NCBI GenBank assembly: GCA_036877525.1 | Contig: JAZGTH010000007.1 | Coordinates: 9,609,501-9,673,500, forward strand | DNA: 64,000 bases | Source of the DNA: Chromobotia macracanthus | Lineage: Eukaryota > Chordata > Actinopteri > Cypriniformes > Botiidae | Direction: 5' to 3' | Shown here: positions 13,208 through 25,490 of the stretch, in pieces | How positions within the stretch are numbered: position 1 is the first letter of the stretch | Layout: the number at the start of each line of letters is the position of its first letter | Notes under the pieces: model-generated | What the model saw: only the letters and a program-made list of their open reading frames with translations | The model's database searches: none | Told to the model about the DNA's origin: nothing | Position numbers and translations under genes: made by a program

Positions 13208-15508
13208 TATGGGTGTTTCCGTAACTGTCATGTACTGCTCAAAAAGTGAGAGATCCTTGACATGAACACAGGAAAAAAGCACAGACACACTCAATAACCA
13301 ACAAGAAAACACTGAAAACACTGAGTAAGCAAGTCTAATGAGGGGTAACAGAACTATAATAACACAAACACAAGGTACAGGGTGAAATTATACATCTATG
13401 AGTTTTTTTTGGGCAGGGTTTTAAGCAGGGGTTTGGAGGGGGGGCATTTGGTTAAAGGATGATGGATGTTGGCTTATGCTGCAGTCACACAAACTTAAAG
13501 CATGTAGAATTACTTCAGCCTGCGATGGCGATGAGATCATGTTGTGTTTCGAATAAATAATAAATCAGAACAATTATAAATTCAAAACATTCATGTTTAA
13601 AATACTGAAAACGTACTGAAACTTTTTTGTTATCTTTTAATCAAGCTGAGAGGTACTAGACGGTTGTCTTTTTTGCTATGCAGATTCATAGGTCAATGTT
13701 AAACTTTTGTACATAACAAAAACAAAATTTCTTTTTACTTTTGTTTTCCCTCTGGATAGAAGTAAACAGTTTAACAGTAAGAGAGCTGTAAGAGAGGGTG
13801 GAGAGTTTGTTAACTTGCAGATGTTGTACAATATACCAGGATGAATTAGTCTGTAACACTAACATAAGCATAATTTAAATATAAAAACACTATTAATAAA
13901 GAATGACAAGATAAAGGGAGAGAAAAAAGGGCTTTCTTAAAACATCACAACTAGTGAAACATTGTTCCTCATAAGCCGATAAGACGAGATTATCCTCTAT
14001 CTACATGATTTATCAGTAACAGTTTTATCCTTTTACTTAATTCCATTTCTGTTCATTTGACCAGACAATAGTTTATCAGCTGAGATATAGCTTGTTGTGT
14101 ACTGCTTGTTGAGTCGTGTACTGCTATGGGTCTTCTCTAGAGGAGGCATTAAAGACATCACTCAACACCTGGAGGAGAGCCAGAGACACATAGATGGTCA
14201 AAGGTTAAGACATGAGGCTTACAGTGAGATGAGTGCTTGATGTAAACTATCACTAAAAGATGGACTGTCCTGTGCATGCAGCTGTAGAGCCCATAATCTT
14301 TCAGACGAACATCAGCAAATCACTTCCTGCTGCAGAGTTATGTTTGGGTGATCAGTCAATGTTTGACACTTCTGTTCATTTTGTTTCACATAAAATTTAC
14401 TCACGGTCACCTCCTTGCACGCCTCTTTGTCCTCTGGACAACTTTGTTGTAGATTTTCTTGGCATATGTAAGATTCTAATGATTATTTTGTCAGGGCAGC
14501 TTTTGGGTTAAAGAATTCATAGAACATATTGATTGGTCATTTGTAGGAATTTCCTTTGGTATTCTTATAAACAAAAACAGCAGCATGGGAGAATGATGCT
14601 TCATATCTCAGATACTGTGTGAGAAATCTATCTTTCACACTTACTGCTATAGGTGTGTATTGTCACAGCTGCGATAATCATATTTGTAAGGTAACCACAG
14701 ATATATGCTACTAACAGCATGACTGAGGTTGTGGTATTTCATTGATACAGAACTGACAACAGTTTTATTCTTGTATACTACTTCTAAAAAGTATAACTAC
14801 TTTTTCTGAAATGGGATTAAGGATCTGCTGTGGCTAGTTCAAATAATAGTTCAAATATTTCTCTGTCACTAACTGAAAGATGGCTGGTATTAGCAATGCT
14901 AGCTTGGGTTTTTGTTGTCTTTTCAATGGTTACCCTGGCGGAGTGATATAAAACAGTAAAGCATCCCATTGCTATTCTGGTTTTATTTCTGCACTCTTCA
15001 AATGTCCAATCAGAATCGAGGACCAGAACTAACTGTTGTATAATTTTTCACAGCCATTGCTTTTTACGTTACTAAATATTATGTTGCGTAAAGCTTCCTA
15101 TCTCAGACTGAGGAGGATAAGCTCGATTCACAGAAGATTTATGTGAACTGAATGAACTTTATTTGAAAACTCCTACACTTTCTCATCAATGTAAAACTCT
15201 TTTTAAAGGCTTTGAATGTGAACTCTAGAGAACCTTGGACTGTTTTCATGTTAAAACTTTATCTCTCCTGAAATCCCCAAAGATTTCAAACTGGGTCTGA
15301 TAATCCTCGTAAATTCAGAGATCAACTTTGTTATCTCAGGAGATATAAAACTCAGTCATACAGTCACCATAGGGTATATTTTATTTATATATTTTTCATA
15401 TTTTTTACATACTTTATTGTAGTTACAAAATTTACAATTTTTTTCAATTTTTAAATGTATTCAGATATTACAACATTCACTTAACCAATCTGTTTGATTC
15501 TGTATTAT

Positions 15509-15549
<41 letters not shown>

Positions 15550-18500
15550 TGTACCATAAATATATATATATTTATATATATATATAGCCAATATACAGTG
15601 TATGATATGTACATATGCATTATATGTAATACAAAACTAAATGTTGGCTTGACAAAGTCTTGTCCTAAAATGTAGAAAATGTATAAACATTTTAAAACAT
15701 ACAAGCTTGGGTTCATAACATGAAGCATATACAGGTTTTTTGTAAGCATTAATCTAAAGGCCAACATCTGAACTAAACATCAAATTAAACAGCTTCTGCA
15801 GACAAAGAGTGCAAAGGTTTTCTCAGTTTTCTTAGCAGGGTTCGTAATTACTCCTGAAGTTGTGCTAAGGTGATTTCAGTTGTTACATGAGGTCAGGTCC
15901 TCTGAAGTTCACACATCTGTCCTGACAGAGAAAACACAGTTGTGCTTCACATTAACTATGGATATGTTCCATATCACAGGTTTTGTGATTTTCCTAATTT
16001 ACAAGTGCTTTGCATGGTTGCCATGTTTCTTAAAAATGGTGTAATTTTGTGACATTTTACTTTCATTTACTTTCAAGCCCCAAATGTGTAAAAACCTGTT
16101 ACTGTAGGTGAAATACAATCTTTGCTTTGAATATATTAATGAAAGAGATGTAGGGGTGATAATGACATGAGAGTGTTTTGGAGTCTACTCTGAACTCTCA
16201 CCTATGGTGCCTCTGTGACACCCTTTATTTCTAACACCCCAACGCGTGCACACACACACCCCTGTAATTCAATCTGCACTTATTTTCTCACAATTTAGGT
16301 TTATCTCTACTGCTGTGACAAGAATGCACTTTAGAAATTGCAATATTGTCAAAATCTGTGCCATTAGAATGGCCAGGGTATATTTTGGCCAACTGTTTAC
16401 CAATCACATTTTGCATGGAAGTACAAGTTAAAGGTTTAAGAAGTAAGAGGTGGGGTAACAGGCAAAAAAATCAAGTATAATGCAATTCACATGTAAAACA
16501 TCAAAAGGGCACAAATGTCATGGGCCCTTCCCCCTGTGTTTCTGGTGTGACTGCCCTTCCTGTTCTGCCTGTAGTTAAGCCACTGTTGTCTGTTATTGCT
16601 CTGTTGAGCAGTGAGAATGATAGCTGAATACTGATCTAAGTGTAAGCTACTGATCACATGATTCTCAGGCTCTTGGTACATAGAGTTCAGTAGAATAACC
16701 GTGTTATAACACAGTGCATGGCCGAATTTGTGACTCAAACATATAATTGTACCAACATATTAATTTCAATTTAATTTTTGTTATTAGAAAACTACAATTT
16801 AAAAATAAATGTTTTAAAATAGATGATTTAGACCAAATAATGAAGAAAAAAGCAGCCAATAAGAGCGTAGGATAGAGGGGAACTCCTTCAAAACTCTTTA
16901 AAAATCTTCTCAGGATGATTCTTCAAGAAACTGGGTGATGGAAAATGTCAAGAAATGTTTTGTAAATTCTAGACGAAGGATGACTATATTGAATATGCTA
17001 GAATATATCCTATTTTATCTTATTTTTAATTTTCTTTAGTTACAACATAATTCCAAAAGTGTACACTTGTGTTATTTCATAGTTTTGATAAGTTTACTAT
17101 TATTCATAAATTAAAAAAAAAATTAATAAAGAAAAAGTGTTTCCAAACTTGACTTGGTGGTGTATATATATTACATTTCTGTATGGGTAGAACTAGTCAA
17201 ACCATTCAGAGAAAAACCACTGCATGGTAGGCAAATGAAACCATAAACAAACAGACTTCTTTTGAAACCGTTTCACATTTCAGCATTTTGAGACGTGTTT
17301 ATTCAAAGTGACATACAAATGAGGAATGCAGAACTACAAGTGATTCATCATATGGAGGCAGTACCAAGAAGTACTGGAAAAGAACCTTTCAAAATTACTC
17401 AGAAAAGCAGAACAGAAAAAAGTGAGACACAATAAAAGGCTATTGTAGGAATATTAACATAGGTAGGAATATTGTATATTAACACATAGGTAAACTGTAA
17501 AACTCCTCCCATGCTGGGCAGAGATCTGGTGCAGTGTTTTGACCATTTCCCTTTTAGCAGACAGGAGATATAGGCAGACAAAGAAATTAAAAATAAAGGA
17601 GATAAAAGAGTGCTTTGACCATGGGGGAATGTCATAGTTTTAGGAATTTAGTGGTTGGCTTGTAGCTAAAACAATGTCATTTTAACAGGTAGACACTCAA
17701 AACCAAATGCAAAAATCTCATGTCAAGTATTAACTGGCAATGCAAATCCAGCAACAACCTGTCTGACCCCCAGACAAACAATCATCCACTCCATATAAAA
17801 TGACCAACAAGACAGACAAAAATAGTGAAGTGTGTATCGAAACTATCCAGTCTATACTGTCTACTCAGTCTATACTCTATACTCGGAATACTCTCTTCCC
17901 CCAAATTACCCAGCAGCTATAATCCCTGACTATATAAACCTCTTTCAGCATCTTAAAGAATTTACAAGACCCATTTGGCTTTCTAATTACCACAAACAAG
18001 CAGATCGAAATATTTCCTTCTTCCTTTGCACAGCCTGGGGAAGAGAGTCCAAGTCTAGGTTCCTCCACACAGCATTGATGAAGCTCTGAAGTGTCAGCCC
18101 TGGGGACTGTTTTATTTTTGTGACGTGTGAAACAATAGCAGACCCTCTACTCCCCCCAGCACTGCACTCTATCTATAGCTCAATCTCTCTGTGTGGTGTA
18201 GCCATTTGTGTTTGATGTTGTTCTCTGCCTCAACATGTCCTTCATCACACTCCGTATATCTGTACAGCACACCTGTGTGCCAGCCAGAGCAAACACTCCT
18301 CCACATTACATATTTTTAAAACTCATTTTTTAAAAGCTAAGAATGATATATAAATCAGATTTATTTATGAGACATACTTAGCATAAAGGTAGACTTGAAA
18401 TGGAGGGTGTTACTTATTTTACCACTAGTTTCATATAATAAAATAGCAATATGATAGAAGACACAGATGCTCAATAAATAATTACCGGTTAATATAATAA

Positions 18501-20170
18501 TGTTTGCCATACATGGCAGGAATGCTCAATAAATTGTTATCTATTAATAAAATAAACAGTAAACATTTTTTTGTGTAAATAATTTAATTCATACAAGTAA
18601 TACAGTTTTGAGGTGTCCTTAAGGTGTCCTTAAGGAGCGCCCATGTGGGATAGGCCTAATTTAGCTCTCATAGAAGAGGATTTTGACAGAGATTGTCTGT
18701 GACAGCTGTTTCCTCCCACACATACTGTACACAAACACGACTCTCCTTTTCATTCTCTTCCTCATGCGCACACATACAACCCCTTTAAAGACAAAAACAT
18801 ATTTATAAAAAAGATTAACATACAAAAATGAAATATTGAAAGGTCAAAGAAAACCCTGCTAATGTGTATATATAAATCATATTAAATATCTCCAGATAAA
18901 TTAACATATATTGCCACTATTTAAAAAAGGGAACTGTGTGTTGGGGAAGGGGACAAAACATTCAGTAAACATGTATGTGTTTGTGTGTGTGTATCAACAC
19001 TCTCAAATACACAGAATATTTCCCACCTTATAGTCCCTAAAGCTCATCAGAAACACTTCCAACCTTCATAGTCCCAGCAGTGGTTACTTCCCCATCCAGC
19101 AACTCCCAATCCTATACTCATATAAATCAACCAATGAAATAGAAAACTCTCTGTCAAATTGTGTGCTGAGAAGGCTGTGGGACACCTGAGCATCTGTTTC
19201 AATTCACACCTCACCACTGTCAGAGTGCACTTCAGGGACTGTGAGGAAGTGACGCCTGTCTGTGGTGCTGTGGGTGGTCTTGGAGTTTATGTTTGTGTGG
19301 ACACAAAGCATGAGTGATGGTGAGGAAGTGATGAGTGATATCTAAGCAGTGGCTCTAAAGTAGGCTCTGGGTTTAGGAGTCACGGCCCAGATATTTTACA
19401 CTGGACAATCAAGTGGTAACTTAACACATTACTGAAAAGGCTTACCATTAAAAATCCACTACATAATCCAGAGTATGGATGTAAAGGTTTGTATGTAAAG
19501 TTTTAAAAATGTGTAAAGGTTTTAGATAGCTAAGTGTACATACGTGTACAGCTCAGAACTGTGGCCCTGTACAACACCTTTTGAAAGGTATGCACTTATG
19601 GTACTCAAAGGTATGCAGGTTTGACTCTGGCCTGTGTCATGTTCCCCATTCCTGTCAAATATAGGCAAAGGCCATATATTTGTATGTTTCAAAATACACA
19701 CTGTATTTTAATCGGATTTGTCTACACTTATACTTAACACAAAGGAACAGCAAATTATGTTTGTGCCTAATGATGCTGCTCAACTTTTTCTATATGTATA
19801 TGTATTTTGAAAATGACACCATAGGCTGAAAGGAAATGTAGTCAAATTGAAAATGCACCACAGGGATTTAACTAAGTTCTCTGTTCCATATGTCACTTAC
19901 TTCAGTCCAATGAGACTTATATGTTGATAATGAAACACCACATTAATACACTACTCCCATTTAAATGGACCGATTAATAGACCAAGTAAAAAGATTTACA
20001 TGGTGAAATCAAGTACACACACAGGTTTGTTTTGTATTTTAGTGTTTTTGTAGCTTAGTTGTATCTTAGTTTTATACACAGCTATATTATATTGCCTTGT
20101 TGTTCTTCTTTCAGCAGGGCTTTTAAAAGATTATGTTTGTCCGTTTGGCAGTATATGCATTTTTTTGTGT
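13208..20170. other. Intergenic DNA upstream of gpr89
   Basis: No gene recognised on either strand. The stretch includes TA-rich microsatellites at 15,511-15,545 and 15,558-15,587. The frame at 15,510-15,767 on the - strand is largely a translation of that repeat. A G-rich run lies at 13,411-13,444. The rest shows only short frames without motifs. Confidence 0.6.
15511..15587. repeat. (TA)n microsatellites
   Basis: Two TA-rich tracts separated by a short CAGTGTACCATAAA spacer. Confidence 0.95.
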
Positions 20171-20171
20171 G

Positions 20172-20400
20172 ATGATATCGACCTCTGGTGGCTGAATTGA
20201 TAAGCCTGTTGATGACGACATTACTGTGCGCCGGAACACCTCTCCGTTTTGCGTTATGACGTCATCTTAAAAGTGTTGTCGGACAGTTTTAATAAATATG
20301 TGCAGTATTTGTTTCGCTGTATTAAATACCATTTTAAACACAATGAGTTGACGTTACATTTGTCATTTGTTTACCTCAGCTCCACACTGCATACTGCGAC
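20172..20400 (+). promoter_or_regulatory. Putative gpr89 promoter and 5'UTR
   Basis: The 230 bp upstream of the gpr89 start contain an ETS-type core CCGGAA at 20,231-20,236 and a full palindromic CRE, TGACGTCA, at 20,257-20,264. CpGs are enriched compared with the intergenic DNA on the left. ETS plus CRE is a common combination in housekeeping-type promoters, which suits a ubiquitously expressed Golgi gene. There is no obvious TATA box at a fixed distance. The start of transcription is not determined; the assignment is inference from motifs and position. Confidence 0.5.
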
Positions 20401-23400
20401 ATGTCTTTCTTTGTAGATTCAGTGATTATGTTCACTTCTCAGGTGAATGCTGATCTGGCTGCAGTCTTATCTCTTTATTTATTGTTAGATGGCTATTAAC
20501 ATGAACAGCACTAACGTGAATGTTTCATTCGTTGTTAATGCAATGAGCATAATGTTACCACGTTTACATGCTTTTCATTTGGTAAATTGTCAGTATACAT
20601 AAAAATGGGTGCCACTATTTAATATAATAATAATAATAATAAGGATCTAATCAGATAGTAATGATATTACAGGATCTAGAACCATGCTGCTTTTCCTTTT
20701 CTACAAAAACACTGCATTTTTTCTATAATTCAACCTAAGTGATTCAGAACGCTGCAGTCTTCAACGAGACGCGCTGCATTGGCTACCGCTCACTGCTCGC
20801 CTCAAGTTCAAGGCCTTGACACTTGCTTACAGATCTATCACTGGGTCAGCACCCTCCTACTTTCACTCTTTCTTACGAGTCTATGCTCCAGAAGCCTGCG
20901 ATCACAGAAGGAACGAAGGCTTGTGGCACCATCACAGAGAGGCACAAAATCACTCTCCAGATCATTTTCGTTCACTACTCCATGCTGGTGGAATGATCTT
21001 CTTGCCTTCATCCATAATGCAGAATCCCTGGCAATATTCAAAAGACAGCTGAAAACACATCTTTTTCGTGAGCACTTAACCTCATCATAAAAAAAAAATC
21101 CTTTCCCTTCATTTCCTTTCCTTTCCCTTCATTTCCTATCCCTCTTCCCTTTAAATCTCTCCCTTGTTGTAGAATATGGTACTCTGAGCACTGTCTGAAA
21201 CTTGTATTGTGAGCACTTATTGTGTCTAGTTGCCTCTTCAGGTTGACTCGCTTGTTGTATTCCGCACTTGTAAGTCGCTTTGGATAAAAGCGTCTGCTAA
21301 ATGAATAAATGTAAATGTAAGTAAAAAATAATGTGGAGCCGTTCTGTATATATAGAGTTATTTGAGATATATTTGTATATGATATGATTTCATGATCCCC
21401 GCTGTTATGGGGCAGAACCTGGGAATTTTACAACAGGGATTGTCAGGTGTGTCAAAGTTATGAAAAGTTTTGTAGTGTAGTGAAGTTTTGAAGTGTAGTG
21501 GGAGATATGTCTGATATTTCTCTATGTGAATACTGGTAAAACTTGCCTACAAACCACAGTGATAAGATTTATATGTAAGAGTCCTATAAAAGACATATTC
21601 ATACTTATGAATAATTATTAAAATCTATTAAATCACAAGCTTGGTCCCTGGTATACAAATGAAAATTTCAAGGAAATTTCAAGGAAAATACTTCAACTTT
21701 GTGGAAAATATTTATGGTATGAATTTTTTGTTCTGTAGCACATCGAAAAAGTGTGTAGTCAGTTATATAATATGATATAATGAAATGTATTTTATTTAGG
21801 CCACTATAAACATAGTGTTTGACCGTGTGGGAAAAACGGACCCAGTGACAAGAGGAATTGAGATCACAGTCAACTATCTCGAAATTCAGTTTGATGTATG
21901 TGCTACACTCTTAAACTTTATTAAACAAGCTTTAATTGTACAGGAAAGAGCAGCTCGTATAATCTGCTATAAATAAACCTTTTAGTTTCAGTGGAATGCA
22001 GCCATACACATTTCAAAACATATATGAGGAAGATTAATTTTTTTTATCATTTCGTGTGAACTCTTCTTTTAAATTTATACTTCAGTTTAGCGTCTAAGGA
22101 ATTTTCCTTAGAATTTCCCTGGAAGTCCTAATCTCCTCTGTTGGTCAATAAGTAATACAGTGCGCAAATCACAGTTTAACATTCCTGTATTATGATAACA
22201 GGAAAAATTACCATGCATTTGTTTGTGTAATCATTTTAAATGGCATGATATGAGAAGGTATCACGTATCCCTGATCTCTCATAAACACAATATTGTTGTT
22301 CCACCCTAATGGACTTTATACTCCTGACATAAGAAGACTATGATTGTGAGTGCTGTGTCAGCTGACGTTTACTGCTTTGGTTGGCAGTTAATGGTTCCCC
22401 AGCCTGTTAAAGTCTCCGTCAGCACAGCGCTCATAATGATGGTTTAATCTTTCCCCACAAGGAGCTAATGATTCAGCCTTTTAAACATGTAACATCTGTA
22501 TCCGGCTTCTCTCTCTGATAAGAGCAAATGCTGCTAATCCCCTTCTAATGGATAAAGCCTCTTAACTCATGTGCAAAACTTCTTTAAACCTCTGTTTTCC
22601 CACAGGTAAAGTTCTGGTCTCAGCACATTTCCTTTATTCTGGTGGGAATCATCATAGTCATGTCCATACGAGGCCTTTTAATCACACTTACCAAGGTAAT
22701 GAGGCGTAAACGTGCTTTCTCACTTCAGGGGAAACTGCCACATATGACACGTGTTTGTGGGAGTGTCGGTTCAGCGGGTGTAGTGGGAGAAGATTATCCT
22801 CTCTGAACATCTGTGGCGAGGTTTTGCCCGAGTTTCGTTTCTGAGAAGCTTTTATGGCATTTAGAGCATGAAACAATGCAGTTCAGGCTAATCTGGTTGT
22901 TTTGTTTACAGTTTTTCTATGCCATCTCCAGCAGCAAGTCCTCCAATGTCATTGTGCTAGTGTTGGCTCAGATCATGGTGAGACACAATATAAAATAGTC
23001 AGAAAACAACTGCACTGTTTTGTAAGCATTATATATTAATGTATAATTTTATAGGGAAGTTTGGTTAATTCAGATAATTATTTAATTCACACAGCTCTTT
23101 GGAGTATTTGATTGGTCGATCAGAGTGTTCTGAACTCACATGCTTTATTTAAAGTTAATTATCAATATAATTTAATGTACAGTGGAAAAATCATACCCTG
23201 GCCCCTAATCTTAATGCCCAATAATATGTTTTACCATAATCACAGTGAGGGTGACATCTCTTGTGTCTCTACCGGGAATGTATTTTGTCTTATCCGTGCT
23301 CCTCATGCGGATGAGCATGCCCTTGGAGTACCGCACCATAGTGACTGAGGTACTGGGAGAACTCCAGTTTAACTCCTACCACCGGTGGTTCGATGTAATC

Positions 23401-23481
23401 TTCCTTGTCAGTGCCCTCTCCAGCATGCTCTTCCTCTATCTGGCCCATAAACAGGCACCTGAGAAGCACATCACCCTGTGA
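20401..23481 (+). CDS. gpr89: Golgi pH regulator (GPR89/GPHR), internally deleted copy
   Basis: GPR89 is a multi-pass Golgi membrane protein (anion channel family) needed for Golgi acidification. Exons seen: 20,401-20,442 (MSFFVDSVIMFTSQ, the family N-terminus, followed by donor GTGAAT); 21,800-21,895; 22,606-22,695; 22,912-22,977; and 23,275-23,481, ending TGA. The last four encode 152 residues, including VGKTDPVTRGIEITVNY, AISSSKSSNVIVLVLAQIM and the terminal LYLAHKQAPEK. Human GPR89 has 455 residues, so roughly residues 15-303 have no exon in the 1,357 bp between the first two pieces. Exon 1 and the 21,800 exon are both phase 0, so splicing them together stays in frame, leaving a protein of about 166 residues. 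The last exon is preceded by CG, not AG (23,273-23,274). NYLEIQFD replaces the usual NYLGIQFD, and FNSYHRW the usual FNFYHRW. Gene identity is secure; function of this copy is doubtful. An assembly misjoin is an alternative. Confidence 0.85.
20737..21322 (+). mobile_element. 5'-truncated L2/CR1-type LINE 3' end inside gpr89
   Basis: The frame ending TAA at 21,090 encodes a typical fish LINE ORF2 C-terminus, with SQRGTKSLSRSFSF, CWWNDL, AESLAIFKRQLKTHLF and EHLTSS. Upstream of about 20,815 the related frame is broken, so the copy is defective. A pyrimidine-rich 3'UTR follows (21,091-21,150). The element ends with the tail AAGTCGCTTTGGATAAAAGC, GTCTGCTAAATGA and ATGTAAATGTAA at 21,272-21,320. 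It lies in the same orientation as gpr89, in the interval where that gene's middle exons should be. Only the last few hundred bases of a multi-kilobase element remain, as is usual for incomplete reverse transcription. Confidence 0.8.
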
Positions 23482-24417
23482 CCCCACAAGTAACCTCATC
23501 AGCAGGGATGATTTTTTTAGAGGATTTTAATGAGTCACCTTGTAATGAGCATTTAAATTAGGTCTGTATTTCCTGAATCAGGAGGGGCCTAGAGACTGTT
23601 TATATGGATCTTGGTTAAAATCAGTGATGCTGGTTTTGCTGTAATTGTTGGATTAACATATGAATGAAGGAGACAATATGTAATTTTTTCTGTGTCTTTT
23701 TTATTCATCATTTATTGATGACTGTGTTGTCTGAATGGCTGTTTTTATTAATGTGAGCATATTATGGCTATACTGAGATCTGTATAGTTATACACTGCTG
23801 TGAGATGCAGTTTGGAGTCTTGGATTGCTCAAATCTCATTTATTAGTGGAGAAAACCAAACCATCCTCACTAAGTTGTTATCCTTCTATGAAATCACAGA
23901 GACATCGCCATGATAATTTCACCTGAATCTTTTAAAAAAGATCTTAGACCTGTGGACTCTTGTTTTTCATCTTTGGCTTGTTAATTATTAATTTAATTCC
24001 ATGTGTTGTCCACTTCTACTGAAGGATTGTAATGATTCACACATTAATACTGTATGCTAGAGTCTTGCCGATCTTCTACTGTAGTCATCACACAATTATT
24101 GTAAGTAAGTAACTGTACTGTAACTGCACTGTAAATGTGGTTAAGGTTATTCGATTTTAGGGTATTGCAGAACCTGCACTATGTTTTGTGTGTCAAACTG
24201 ATGAGTATTTATCCATTATAGGGATTTAAGGGGACATTGTCTGTGTGACACTGTGTGGCAGTGATAATACTTAATGAGGATTAAATAAGGGAGGCTCAGA
24301 ATTTAATTAAAAGCCTTTTCAAGTCATTGTTTTCCTTAAATGATAGAAATGGATTTCACATAATTAGATAGATTTGGTGTAGTCTTTGTGGCTTTACACC
24401 ACAGGTTTTATTTCATA

Positions 24418-24466
24418 CATTTAGTCATTTAGCAGATGCTTTCATCCAAAGTGACTTACAAACGGG
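24418..24466 (-). repeat. LINE/SINE 3' tail fragment
   Basis: On the - strand this reads TAAGTCACTTTGGATGAAAG then CATCTGCTAAATGACTAAAT, the same tail as the LINE at 21,272-21,320. Only the tail is left, so it could derive from an L2/CR1-type LINE or from a SINE that shares its 3' end. Confidence 0.75.
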
Positions 24467-24908
24467 TATAGAGGCCACCAGAAAATAACAAAAACATTCT
24501 GTAGAATAAATTAAACAGCAGTGTGCATTATGTAAGGCCATAACTGCTTTAACATTTTAAAAAAGTGCCTATTTTATTTAAATTACTAAAAAAGTGGACC
24601 TGGGCAAGGTTTAAGTTCTTTGATGCATGACTTATCACAGATCTTTCAAAATCCATGTTATTTCCAGTCCACTATATATGATTATTTTTGACCCTCTGCC
24701 ATGATTCTGTGTGACATCTTTTTTTGTTTCCTGTTTACAACATAAAAAATTTAAAATGGCTGACCAAAAATGTTTTCAGAGTACCTCTGAAAAATCAACT
24801 ACCTTTAATTGCACTGAACAGATGTAAATTCTGAAGAAATCATTTTGAGAAAAAATGATTGGGAAAGATTGGATTCTTGAATTTCATGCATCAAAGGGTT
24901 TAAACAGA

Positions 24909-24914
24909 TTTATT
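24909..24914 (-). terminator. Possible pdzk1 poly(A) signal
   Basis: TTTATT on the + strand, AATAAA on the - strand, about 500 bp beyond the candidate pdzk1 stop at 25,418. Position is plausible but no transcript evidence is available. Confidence 0.35.
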
Positions 24915-25103
24915 GTAGCACCTTTAAAGAAAGCAAAACTGTTCAGGATTAATCTAAAAAAACTGTCCAATTGATATTGCCACTAAGTATTTAGCTGTTA
25001 ATATTCTGAGATTGAAAACACATCAGTATTCTTTAATCAATGGTCTTAGTCTCTTCTTCAAAGGGCAGTTCCCTGTTTTCTTAATAGATTGTAGGTGATC
25101 AGA

Positions 25104-25345
25104 TACACTCTTAAAAATAAAGCTTCTTAAAAGGTTCTTCACAGTGATACCATAAAAGAAACATTTTTGGTTCCCCAAAAAACCATTCAGTCAAAGGTCC
25201 CTCAAATAACTATTTCTTTCTTACCTTTTTACAGTCTACGGATAGTAAAGAAAGGTTCTACGGATAGTAAAGGTTCTTTATGGAACATTACAGCCAAAAA
25301 TTGTTTATCTATAGCATTCTGATTTTTTAAGTATTTAAGAGTGTA
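25104..25345. mobile_element. Palindromic MITE, TA target site, AAGGTTCTTT-rich
   Basis: Starts TACACTCTTAAAAATAAAG and ends TTTAAGAGTGTA, inverted ends flanked by a TA dinucleotide as in Tc1/mariner elements. The roughly 240-bp interior repeats the words GGTTCTT, AACATTTTTGGTTCC and AAAGGTTC in both orientations, typical of a high-copy fish MITE. A direct duplication, TCTACGGATAGTAAAG, lies near 25,230-25,275. There is no transposase frame. Confidence 0.75.
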
Positions 25346-25417
25346 AGTGCATTGACCGGTCACTAAATCAGGATATCGTAAGGAACTGTCACTACAGGTA
25401 CTGTATGTGCAGTGAGC

Positions 25418-25490
25418 TCAAAGTCTTTCGTTCTCACTGGCGGTTGATGATGATGATGATGATGAAGATGAGTGATGATGATGATGAAGT
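25418..25490 (-). CDS. pdzk1: Candidate last coding exon of pdzk1 (frame not resolved)
   Basis: A good - strand acceptor, TTTCATTCTAG, precedes 25,490. One frame then gives a His/Ser run followed by STASENERL and stop (TGA at 25,420-25,418). Human PDZK1 ends with a similar Ser-rich tail, STASHSSSNSEDTEM. That frame needs two leftover bases from the preceding exon, but the exon ending at 26,249 leaves none. Either a small exon of length 2 mod 3 lies between 25,491 and 26,248, or the (GAT)n tract has changed length, or the resemblance is accidental. Read straight from phase 0, the exon gives an Ile-rich peptide and a stop after 17 residues. Confidence 0.4.

Larger units (their letters stand above)
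23482..25103. other. Region between the converging 3' ends of gpr89 and pdzk1
   Basis: No coding sequence seen. It presumably holds the gpr89 3'UTR: AATAAA at 24,505-24,510 is a possible + strand poly(A) signal about 1 kb after the stop. The pdzk1 3' end comes in from the other side. A LINE/SINE tail in - orientation is at 24,418-24,466. Confidence 0.55.

Noticed and set aside
15510..15767. 85-codon - strand frame with Tyr/Ile repeats
   Set aside because: Its C-terminal half is a translation of the (TA)n microsatellite.
20779..21090. 103-codon + frame considered as a missing gpr89 exon
   Set aside because: Its C-terminus matches fish LINE ORF2 proteins, not GPR89, and it is followed by a LINE 3' tail.
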